Below are positions 16,110 to 23,015 of a stretch of DNA of 64,000 nucleotides, in pieces. The notes under the pieces are model-generated. The model ran no database searches. It had not been told where the DNA came from and was given only the letters and a program-made list of their open reading frames with translations. Every line of letters starts with the position of its first letter. Within the stretch, counting starts at the first letter, position 1. Origin of the DNA: Flavobacterium rhamnosiphilum (GTDB lineage: Bacteria > Bacteroidota > Bacteroidia > Flavobacteriales > Flavobacteriaceae); assembly GCF_004349195.1 (NCBI RefSeq), contig NZ_SMLG01000001.1, positions 310,001 through 374,000 of the forward strand, written 5' to 3'. A program made the position numbers and the translations under genes.

Positions 16110-16820
16110 ATGAGTAAAATAAAATCATCAATTTTAGGTTTATGTGCATTATTAAGTGCTACAGTTTTTATCGCATGCTCGAATGAAGATTCTCAAGTTG
16201 AAAAAAAAATAGACTTGTCTAATAACGTATTAAAACTTGAAAAAAAACAGAAAATTTCTGCAAAAACAAAAAAGTTAGACCTATCTAATAAAGTATTAAA
16301 ACTTGATGAGATAAAAAAAATTTCTGTAGAATTAAAAAAATATCAACAGAGAATAGCTTTTGGTAGATTAGAAGGGAGCTTTCCAGAAGAAGAAGAAGAA
16401 GAAGAAATACAAGAACTTTTGGAACCTCTAACAACAAATGGGGAAGAAATTCACAATGAAACGATTAATTTTTTAAAGGATTCAGGGGAATTTTACTATT
16501 TAACGCCAGAAGAGCAAAATGAAATTATTAATTTCGATGAATCACAATTAGCTGAATTGTCTTTTGTAATGAGTCTTGCATACAGTATGGATATGGAAAA
16601 TGCAGATGACTCAATGATGAAAATGGATCCAAGAATTAGAAATTGCGTTAGTACCGCATTAGGAATTGGTGCAGTTCGGGATTTAATTATGAATACTGCT
16701 GCCCTTGGCGTTGCTGAAACAACAATTGTAGCTATAAAATTAATTGGCAGAAGATACATAGGATGGATTGGTGTAGCTTGGATGGTTATGGATTTTACTG
16801 ATTGTATGAATAGTTTTTAG
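16110..16820 (+). CDS. Lipoprotein with Cys-bounded hydrophobic C-terminal domain (bacteriocin-like?)
   Basis: A 236-residue protein that I cannot assign to a named family. Residues 1-23 are a lipoprotein signal ending VFIAC, with lipid on Cys23. Residues 32-43 (KKIDLSNNVLKL) are repeated at 54-65 (KKLDLSNKVLKL), so a short segment has been duplicated. Residues 93-99 are seven glutamates. Residues about 178-236 change character sharply: Cys179, a Gly/Ala-rich hydrophobic stretch, GRRYIGWIGVAWMVMDF, then Cys232 four residues from the end. That Cys-to-Cys domain resembles small membrane-inserting peptides, with the charged middle acting as a leader or spacer. A 10-codon ORF overlapping the start suggests translational coupling. 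The small membrane protein 10 bp downstream could be an immunity partner. All functional statements here are inference. Confidence 0.75.
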   Translation: MSKIKSSILGLCALLSATVFIACSNEDSQVEKKIDLSNNVLKLEKKQKISAKTKKLDLSNKVLKLDEIKKISVELKKYQQRIAFGRLEGSFPEEEEEEEIQELLEPLTTNGEEIHNETINFLKDSGEFYYLTPEEQNEIINFDESQLAELSFVMSLAYSMDMENADDSMMKMDPRIRNCVSTALGIGAVRDLIMNTAALGVAETTIVAIKLIGRRYIGWIGVAWMVMDFTDCMNSF

Positions 16821-16830
16821 ATATGAATTT

Positions 16831-17106
16831 ATGGTCAATACAAACTTTCAAAAGCTTAATTCAAGAACAAGCTATTGTACTTTATTTTCATATGTTCTTT
16901 ATTCAATCAATTACAGATTTGATTTAAGTACTTACTTATCGATATTTTTATTTATTGGGGTTTTATTTAATATTTGTTTTATCTTAAATTTAATTTATTT
17001 AGTGACTAAAGACAAAAAATCAAGTACTATAAAAGACCAGTTCAATGTGTCAATAAGGCTGTTAATCAATATAATTTTAGCAATTTTTATCTTTGATTTT
17101 ATATGA
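16831..17106 (+). CDS. Small membrane protein, possible immunity partner
   Basis: A 91-residue protein, 10 bp behind the lipoprotein gene. Two strongly hydrophobic segments are visible: about 34-58 (STYLSIFLFIGVLFNICFILNLIYLV) and about 74-91 (LLINIILAIFIFDFI), the latter at the very C-terminus. A basic loop KDKKSSTIKDQ joins them. The N-terminal 30 residues are polar. An alternative ATG at 16823 opens a different frame that ends after about 34 codons, so a frameshift cannot be excluded. Small integral membrane proteins directly behind a secreted hydrophobic peptide gene often confer self-immunity; that is the basis of the suggestion, not a motif. Confidence 0.55.
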   Translation: MVNTNFQKLNSRTSYCTLFSYVLYSINYRFDLSTYLSIFLFIGVLFNICFILNLIYLVTKDKKSSTIKDQFNVSIRLLINIILAIFIFDFI

Positions 17107-17177
17107 TTTTTAAGACGATTTAGATTTAGAAATCGTCATTTATCAAAATTAACATGGCATAAAATTTCAATTCAACA

Positions 17178-17211
17178 AAAGCGATTTTCGGTAAACTGAA
17201 AATCGCTTTTA
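17178..17211. terminator. Hairpin between the membrane-protein gene and the AlbA_2 gene
   Basis: A perfect 13-bp stem (aaaagcgattttc/gaaaatcgctttt) lies between convergent genes and can serve both strands. A weaker 8-bp hairpin lies at 17114-17137. Confidence 0.65.
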
Positions 17212-17358
17212 TGTCTGAAAGCTCAAAAATAAACGATTCCTTTTATGTGAGTTTAAAGTGTTATACCATTACTGTTTATGAAATAGTTAGGTAGCGGGAT
17301 TGCAGTCGGGGTCCACTAACAAAGTAAAAAAGCTATATGTTAGAATAGGAACAGTTTT

Positions 17359-18498
17359 TTACTGAACATCATATTTCATCTTTCTCAAAATCCGTAACGC
17401 TTCTTTAAACGACAAATACACTTGGTTGAAAGGTTTTAAAAGCACTTTTGCATCAATTAGTTTTTGTTTGGCTTCTTCAAAGCCGTTGAGGTAACAAATC
17501 ATAAATGTAGAGGGTAAATTCTCTAAATCTTTGTGTTCCCGCTCGGATAATGAAAGCCCTTTTTGTAGTTTGTTCAGTAAAGCAATATTGGAATTATAAA
17601 TATGAAACAGCATTTTCTTGTTGAATTCCGGCGGATGAAAAAGAATCTCTCTTTCTATTTTGTAATAGCCGTTATCATGAAAATGAATCGTTTGTTTTTC
17701 TAAAGGATAGTAACTTGTTTTGTCATTCAAACCCAAAGGAACATATTCAATAATGGTGAAAGTATCTTCATCGAAAGTGATTTCAACCACATCCTGAGCC
17801 GAATAAAAAAGCTTGATTTGTTCGTTTATCAATTCAATATCTACACGCGACAGATAGGTTTTGTCACGGGATTTTTTGGCAGTTCCTGCCCAGCAAATCA
17901 CAAATAATTCCTTGAATACTTTATACTTTGGCGCCATATCCTTGTGGCGAAAATTCATGAAATCAATCACGCCATCGAGCGTATATTCGATGCTGTTTCG
18001 AGAGTTATTTTCGATGCCAATAACGGTTTCCGTGTTCTGATAATTTTTTTCGATTTCGCCTTCAATGGGCATTGTGTTACTGCCTCTTCGTATAAAAATA
18101 CTGTTGGCAGGAATCGTGTGAATTCCTTTTTTGAAATGGGAAGTTTTGCTTTTTGGCTTGACCGTTACCAGTCCGATAACTTTATCTTTTGGCAAATTTG
18201 GGAAAGGCACATTTTCGTACTGAATTTTTGGAGGATTTTCCAGATAGGCATTCACTAAGTTCTGAATCCGGCTGTCGTCAAAGAAATCATCTCCAACAAT
18301 AGTATTGTCCTGGTCTTCAACACCCACAACGATATAAGAATTATTCGTAGGATTTGAATTGGACAGGGCGCAAATGTGTTTTAAAAACTTGGCTTTTCCT
18401 TCCCGTGTATGCAAATTCAACTGACGCTTTTTATCATAAAAACTGCTCTCATCATTGTGAGCGAGCAGGTTTTTAATAAGAATGCGTTTGTTGATCAT
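17359..18498 (-). CDS. AlbA_2 / schlafen-type DNA-binding domain protein
   Basis: A 379-residue cytosolic protein. The N-terminal 130 residues match the AlbA_2 (divergent AAA-4, schlafen-like) domain: NDESSFYDKKRQLNL, then FLKHICALSNSN, SYIVVGVEDQDNTIVG, and PAGSIF-like IPANSIFIRRGSNTMP. These domains bind nucleic acid and occur in transcription regulators and in some anti-phage proteins. The remaining 230 residues have no recognised motif; they contain a basic and aromatic-rich section ending LRILRKMKYDVQ. The gene is followed at its 3' side by a bidirectional hairpin and preceded by AT-rich simple repeats, so it is probably monocistronic. A defence role is possible but not supported by neighbours. 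Confidence 0.8.
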   Translation of the reverse strand: MINKRILIKNLLAHNDESSFYDKKRQLNLHTREGKAKFLKHICALSNSNPTNNSYIVVGVEDQDNTIVGDDFFDDSRIQNLVNAYLENPPKIQYENVPFPNLPKDKVIGLVTVKPKSKTSHFKKGIHTIPANSIFIRRGSNTMPIEGEIEKNYQNTETVIGIENNSRNSIEYTLDGVIDFMNFRHKDMAPKYKVFKELFVICWAGTAKKSRDKTYLSRVDIELINEQIKLFYSAQDVVEITFDEDTFTIIEYVPLGLNDKTSYYPLEKQTIHFHDNGYYKIEREILFHPPEFNKKMLFHIYNSNIALLNKLQKGLSLSEREHKDLENLPSTFMICYLNGFEEAKQKLIDAKVLLKPFNQVYLSFKEALRILRKMKYDVQ

Positions 18499-18550
18499 TG
18501 CTATTGATTATTATTTATTTCTATTTTTTATTGTTATTAAGGCGCATTTG

Positions 18551-18940
18551 TTAATCATATTTTGATCCTTTTCTATCTGAACTTTTTAAAAAATTCATGA
18601 ATTTTGAAATTTGGTCGATTATAATTTGAGATTTTAAAGTTAATTCCAAATAGTTTTCTTCATTAATATGTTTTCTGTCGAAGGACCTTTGTAATTGTGC
18701 TTTTGTTTCACAACAAGAACCTCTTGAATAACTTAGAAAAGTAATAAACTCTTTGTTTCCTCCCCGGCCAAAACCTTCAGCAATATTATCCATAACCGAC
18801 CCAGAAGAACCATTGATTTGATCTCTTAATTTATAATCCTGACCAAGAGTTGTGTTTTGAATTAAATGCCAAACATGATTGCTTTGTTCTCGGGCTAATT
18901 GATAAATTCCCATTTCCTCAAAAGAATTATAATTCGCCAT
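18551..18940 (-). CDS. Four-helix-bundle protein (S23/IVP family)
   Basis: A 129-residue protein of the family first seen encoded in 23S rRNA intervening sequences. The typical order is visible: an N-terminal helix FEEMGIYQLAREQSNHVW, then YKLRDQINGSSGSVMDNIAEGFGRGGNKEFITFLSYSRGSCCETKAQL, read in segments, and a C-terminal helix IIDQISKFMNFL. The NIAEGFGR motif is diagnostic. The function is not established; members occur singly across Bacteroidota chromosomes and may ride with variable regions. The flanking sequence is a low-complexity AT repeat. Confidence 0.9.
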   Translation of the reverse strand: MANYNSFEEMGIYQLAREQSNHVWHLIQNTTLGQDYKLRDQINGSSGSVMDNIAEGFGRGGNKEFITFLSYSRGSCCETKAQLQRSFDRKHINEENYLELTLKSQIIIDQISKFMNFLKSSDRKGSKYD

Positions 18941-19017
18941 ATTCGAAGGTTTTATAAATAATAATAGAAATAAATAATAAATAATAATTAATAATTAATA
19001 GAAATAAATAATAATAA
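18941..19017. repeat. AT-rich simple repeat
   Basis: The spacer is built almost entirely of AATAATAAATAG-like units. A similar composition occurs at 18500-18540. Confidence 0.7.
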
Positions 19018-19770
19018 TTAATCTCTTTTTAAAATAGTAGCAGCGGCTTGTGCCGTTGGAAAAACAATCAAATCGGCAATGTTTACATGATACGGCCTGG
19101 AAACTACAAAGTGAATAATATCAGCAATGTCTTCTGGACGTAATGGCTCAAAACCTTTATAAACATTGGCGGCTCTGTTGGTATCTCTTTTGAAACGCAC
19201 TTCGCTAAATTCTGTTTCTACTGCACCGGGATGAATGGCTCCCACCCGAATTCCATAAGGGTTCAAGTCCATTCTCATGGCTTGGTTCAAGGCATCAACG
19301 GCATGTTTGGAGGCACAATAGACGTTTCCGTTTGGATATACTTCTTTTCCGGCGATGGAACCAATGTTGATGATATGACCCGATTTTCGTTCGATCATTT
19401 GCGGGATTATAGCTTTCGAAACATACAAAAGCCCTTTTACGTTGATGTCAATCATGGCGTCCCAATCGTCTAAATCCCCGTTTTGAATGGGGTCTAAACC
19501 ATGAGCATTTCCGGCATTATTAATCAAAACATCAATTGTAGCAAAGGCTTCCGGTATGGAATTAATACGTTCAAAAACCGCTTTTTTATCCCGAACATCA
19601 AAGGACAAAGTATGCACTTCCGTAAATGCTGAAAGTTCTTTTTCAAGAGCAATTAATCGGTCTTCACGGCGTCCGCAAAGAATAATTTTATAGTTGTTTT
19701 TAGCTAATATTTGTGCTGTCGCTTTACCAATTCCGCTGGTGGCTCCAGTCACTAAGGCTGTTTTAGTCAT
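19018..19770 (-). CDS. SDR-family oxidoreductase (YdfG-like)
   Basis: A 250-residue classical short-chain dehydrogenase. TGATSGIG (8-15) binds the nucleotide, and NNAG (84-87) stabilises the sheet. The catalytic set is Ser138 (IGSIAG), Tyr151 and Lys155 (YCASK). CGRREDR after the second strand, with adjacent arginines, favours NADP(H). The overall wording resembles YdfG-type 3-hydroxy acid dehydrogenases acting on serine, L-allo-threonine or malonic semialdehyde. The substrate is not proven. It precedes no obvious operon partner; the aldo/keto reductase gene lies 156 bp away on the same strand with a repeat-filled spacer between. Confidence 0.92.
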   Translation of the reverse strand: MTKTALVTGATSGIGKATAQILAKNNYKIILCGRREDRLIALEKELSAFTEVHTLSFDVRDKKAVFERINSIPEAFATIDVLINNAGNAHGLDPIQNGDLDDWDAMIDINVKGLLYVSKAIIPQMIERKSGHIINIGSIAGKEVYPNGNVYCASKHAVDALNQAMRMDLNPYGIRVGAIHPGAVETEFSEVRFKRDTNRAANVYKGFEPLRPEDIADIIHFVVSRPYHVNIADLIVFPTAQAAATILKRD

Positions 19771-19839
19771 GGTTTATAGTTCTATTTTGAAATCATGAAT
19801 CTTAGATTTCATTTTATATTTTGTTGTCTTACGCTAATC

Positions 19840-19920
19840 ATGATAAATTGTAAAAAATCAGCAATCTAAAATCGTTACCCGAGCCTGAAAGAGCGAACAG
19901 GCGAAGCAATCTAAAATCTT
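19840..19920. repeat. Repeat-containing spacer with GCGAACAGGCGAAGCAA element
   Basis: cccgagc...gcgaacaggcgaagcaa at 19878-19909 is shared with 24332-24359, which is inside a coding sequence. AATCTAAAATC units flank it. Confidence 0.75.
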
Positions 19921-19926
19921 AAATAT

Positions 19927-20799
19927 TTACGGTACATCATTCCCCATGCTTGTTGCCCAAATGGCAAACCAATCTTCTTTGTCTAATTCTAATTCGACAG
20001 CTTTCATTAGCGATTGGATTCGGGCCACATTTACCGTTCCGGCAATAGGAATCACTTTAGCCGGATGTTTCAGAATCCAGGAAAGTAAAATAGTATCAGA
20101 ACCAAAATGGTATTTTGAAACTAAGGTCGCCAGTAATTTTTTCAATCGTCTGGTTTGTGGAATATCTTCTCTAAAAATGATTCCAAGCGGATTCCATGAC
20201 ATTGGACGAATGGTGTTGGCTTGCATATAATCAAAACTTCCATCCACCATTGGTTCGAAATTAGTTGCCGAAAATTGCACTTGATTGTACAAAACTTCTG
20301 TTTTTTGACGAATCAATTCTGTTTGTGTGGAAGTGAAATTAGAAAGACCAAAATCAATAATTTTTCCATCTGATTTTAGTTTCAAAACCGCTTCGGCAAT
20401 TTCATCCGCTTGCATCAAAGGACTTGGTCTGTGTAATAAAAATACATCCAGATAATCAGTTTGCAGATTTTTCAACGAGTTTTCAACGGACCAGATAATA
20501 TAATCTTTCGAATATTCATAATGTTTTATAGTATTGATGCGGTTTTCGGTAACCATTTGAATGCCACATTTGGATATCAATTGCATTTTTTCTCTGGCAA
20601 TTTTACTCGACGCAAAGGCTTTTCCAAAATCAGATTCAGTGGTGTAATCACCATATATATCGGCATGATCGAAAGTAGTAATTTTATTTTCTAAACAGAC
20701 ATTGATCATGTTTTCCATTTCTTTGGTATTGAGATTTTTATCCCAAATTCCCCAATTCATGACACCCGCTACAATCGGCGATAATTTTGTTTTGCTCAT
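19927..20799 (-). CDS. Aldo/keto reductase (YdhF-like)
   Basis: A 290-residue (beta/alpha)8-barrel NADPH-dependent reductase. The catalytic tetrad is visible: Asp45 and Tyr49 in FDHADIYGDY, Lys77 in LISKCGI, and His in VFLLHRPSP near residue 122. The opening PIVAGVMNWGIWD and the close similarity of layout to E. coli YdhF suggest that branch. The natural substrate is unknown. The preceding intergenic region has no clear TAnnTTTG element within 100 bp. The gene is probably monocistronic. Confidence 0.92.
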   Translation of the reverse strand: MSKTKLSPIVAGVMNWGIWDKNLNTKEMENMINVCLENKITTFDHADIYGDYTTESDFGKAFASSKIAREKMQLISKCGIQMVTENRINTIKHYEYSKDYIIWSVENSLKNLQTDYLDVFLLHRPSPLMQADEIAEAVLKLKSDGKIIDFGLSNFTSTQTELIRQKTEVLYNQVQFSATNFEPMVDGSFDYMQANTIRPMSWNPLGIIFREDIPQTRRLKKLLATLVSKYHFGSDTILLSWILKHPAKVIPIAGTVNVARIQSLMKAVELELDKEDWFAIWATSMGNDVP

Positions 20800-21011
20800 G
20801 GTTTTTATTTTTTATTGAAATTCGTAATTCTTCTATTTCAAAGTAGATTTTTCAAAGTTCTTAAAAATATAAAAATTGTATCATAATTCATCCTTAAAAT
20901 TAGCACTTTTATCGAAGTTTTAACCATTTTTTAACATCTTACTTCTAAAAAAAAATTCAATTTGCACCTTCAAAACGAAGGCATTAAATTCAAGGTTTTA
21001 AAAATAATAAA

Positions 21012-22016
21012 ATGGAAGAAAATACAGCGACTTTAGACATCAGAGCAATCAATGAAAAAATTGAAAGAGAGAGTGCTTTTATAGACCTTCTCACGATGGA
21101 AATGAACAAGGTTATTGTGGGTCAAAAGCACATGGTGGAGCGTTTGTTAATTGGACTTTTGGGTCAGGGACATATTTTGTTAGAAGGAGTTCCCGGATTA
21201 GCAAAAACATTAGCGATAAACACCCTTTCACAAGCGGTACACGGATCTTTCAGCAGAATACAATTTACCCCTGATTTATTGCCAGCCGATGTTGTGGGAA
21301 CTATGATTTATAATATTAAAGCCAATGAATTTTCGATAAAAAAAGGACCAATTTTCGCTAATTTCGTCCTTGCCGATGAGATTAACCGTGCGCCTGCCAA
21401 AGTACAATCGGCATTATTAGAAGCCATGCAGGAAAAACAAGTGACTATTGGCGACACTACTTTTAAGTTAGACCGACCATTCTTGGTTTTGGCTACTCAA
21501 AATCCAATCGAACAAGAAGGAACATACCAATTGCCTGAAGCTCAAGTCGATCGTTTCATGTTGAAAACGGTTATTGATTACCCGAAAATGGAAGACGAGC
21601 GTTTAGTGATTCGTCAAAACCTAAAAGGAAGTTACGAAAAAGTAAATCCTGTAGTTTCGGTAGAACAAATTTTACGCGCTCAAGAAGCAGTTCGTGAAGT
21701 TTACATGGATGAAAAAATAGAAAAATACATTCTTGATATCATTTTTGCCACGCGATACCCAGAGAAATACAAATTGGCTGATTTGAAACCATTAATCAGT
21801 TTTGGAGCATCACCACGTGGAAGTATCAATTTGGCGAATGCCGCAAAATGCTACGCTTTTATCAAACGTCGCGGCTATGTAATTCCGGAAGACGTTCGTG
21901 CGGTAGTTCATGATGTGTTGCGTCACAGAATTGGAGTTACCTATGAAGCCGAAGCAGAAAATATTACTTCAGTGGACATCATTAACAAAATTGTAAACGA
22001 AGTAGAAGTACCCTAA
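21012..22016 (+). CDS. moxR: MoxR-family AAA+ ATPase
   Basis: A 334-residue MoxR ATPase, the first gene of the Bat operon. Walker A is EGVPGLAKT (58-66), Walker B VLADEINRAP follows near residue 120, and the sensor and arginine-finger regions are intact (ATQNPIEQEGTYQLPEAQVDRF). The C-terminal lid domain contains YVIPEDVRAVVHDVLRHRI. MoxR proteins act as chaperone-like ATPases for VWA-domain partners, here plausibly the DUF58, BatA and BatB products. A -7-like TCAATTTG lies about 50 bp upstream. The DUF58 gene begins 80 bp after the stop, beyond a short-period inverted repeat. Confidence 0.96.
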   Translation: MEENTATLDIRAINEKIERESAFIDLLTMEMNKVIVGQKHMVERLLIGLLGQGHILLEGVPGLAKTLAINTLSQAVHGSFSRIQFTPDLLPADVVGTMIYNIKANEFSIKKGPIFANFVLADEINRAPAKVQSALLEAMQEKQVTIGDTTFKLDRPFLVLATQNPIEQEGTYQLPEAQVDRFMLKTVIDYPKMEDERLVIRQNLKGSYEKVNPVVSVEQILRAQEAVREVYMDEKIEKYILDIIFATRYPEKYKLADLKPLISFGASPRGSINLANAAKCYAFIKRRGYVIPEDVRAVVHDVLRHRIGVTYEAEAENITSVDIINKIVNEVEVP

Positions 22017-22017
22017 A

Positions 22018-22091
22018 AGTGAATAGTAATAAGTGAGTAGTAATTAGCCTTGGTTGGTTACTATTCACTATTCACTATTCACTAATTACTA
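22018..22091. repeat. Short-period inverted repeat between moxR and the DUF58 gene
   Basis: AGTGAATAGTAA-type units on the left are mirrored by TTACTATTCACTATTCACT units on the right. The spacer could fold into an imperfect hairpin. Confidence 0.7.
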
Positions 22092-22096
22092 AAGAA

Positions 22097-22960
22097 ATGG
22101 ATACAAAAGACCTCTTAAAAAAAGTACGAAAAATAGAAATCAAAACCCGAAGATTGAGCGATCACATCTTTTCGGGAGAGTATCATACGTCTTTCAAAGG
22201 GCGTGGAATGACGTTCAGCGAAGTGCGTCAATACCAGTACGGAGATGATATTCGTGCGATTGATTGGAATGTAACCGCACGGTACAACGAAGCGCACGTA
22301 AAAGTTTTTGAGGAAGAACGCGAATTGACCATGATGTTAATGGTTGATATTTCGGGTTCAGAAAGTTTTGGTTCGAAAAATCAATTCAAAAAGGATATTG
22401 TTACGGAGATTGCTGCAACGATGGCTTTTTCGGCGACTCAAAACAACGATAAAATAGGTTTGATTTTGTTTTCGGATGAAATCGAATTGTATATTCCGCC
22501 AAAAAAAGGAAGATCACACGTGTTGCGGATTATTCGGGAATTGATAGAATTTCAGCCTAAAAGCCGTAAAACGGATATTGCTCAAGCCTTGAAATTTTTA
22601 TCGGGAACCCAAAAAAAGAAAGCGATTGTATTTGTGATTTCTGATTTCATGTCGGAAGATTACGAGCAAACATTGAAAATAGCATCTAAAAAGCACGATA
22701 TAACGGGGATTCGCGTGTACGACATTCGAGAAGAAAAAATGCCGGATTTGGGTATGGTTTCCATGCTTGATGCCGAAACCGGAGCAATCGAATTGATAAA
22801 TACCGGTTCGAAATCAGTGCGAATGAATTATGAAAAACAGTACCACGATAAAGTAAACTATTTTAAGGAAACATTCAGCAAATCAGGCTCAGGTGTTGTA
22901 AATACTAGAGTTGACGAAAGTTATGTGATAAAATTATTGAGCTATTTTAAATCGAGATAA
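22097..22960 (+). CDS. DUF58 domain-containing protein (Bat operon)
   Basis: A 287-residue protein. The N-terminal part carries the DUF58 signature SGEYHTSFKGRGMTFSEVRQY followed by GDDIRAIDWNVTARYNE. The C-terminal part folds as a VWA domain with a MIDAS-like motif MMLMVDISGSESF. No TM helix is seen, so it is cytosolic and a likely direct client of MoxR. It is the second gene of the operon in the usual flavobacterial order. A 16-bp perfect hairpin (22971-23003) lies between it and the next gene and might attenuate transcription or be a repeat element. Confidence 0.95.
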   Translation: MDTKDLLKKVRKIEIKTRRLSDHIFSGEYHTSFKGRGMTFSEVRQYQYGDDIRAIDWNVTARYNEAHVKVFEEERELTMMLMVDISGSESFGSKNQFKKDIVTEIAATMAFSATQNNDKIGLILFSDEIELYIPPKKGRSHVLRIIRELIEFQPKSRKTDIAQALKFLSGTQKKKAIVFVISDFMSEDYEQTLKIASKKHDITGIRVYDIREEKMPDLGMVSMLDAETGAIELINTGSKSVRMNYEKQYHDKVNYFKETFSKSGSGVVNTRVDESYVIKLLSYFKSR

Positions 22961-22970
22961 TACCATTTAC

Positions 22971-23003
22971 AACCCTTTCAGAGTTTTAAACTCTGAAAGG
23001 GTT
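22971..23003. repeat. Perfect 16-bp palindrome inside the Bat operon
   Basis: aaccctttcagagttt at 22971-22986 and aaactctgaaagggtt at 22988-23003 pair perfectly around one base. It is followed by an AT-rich stretch with no long T tract. It resembles an intergenic palindrome more than a terminator. Confidence 0.8.
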
Positions 23004-23015
23004 CAATAATAAAAG

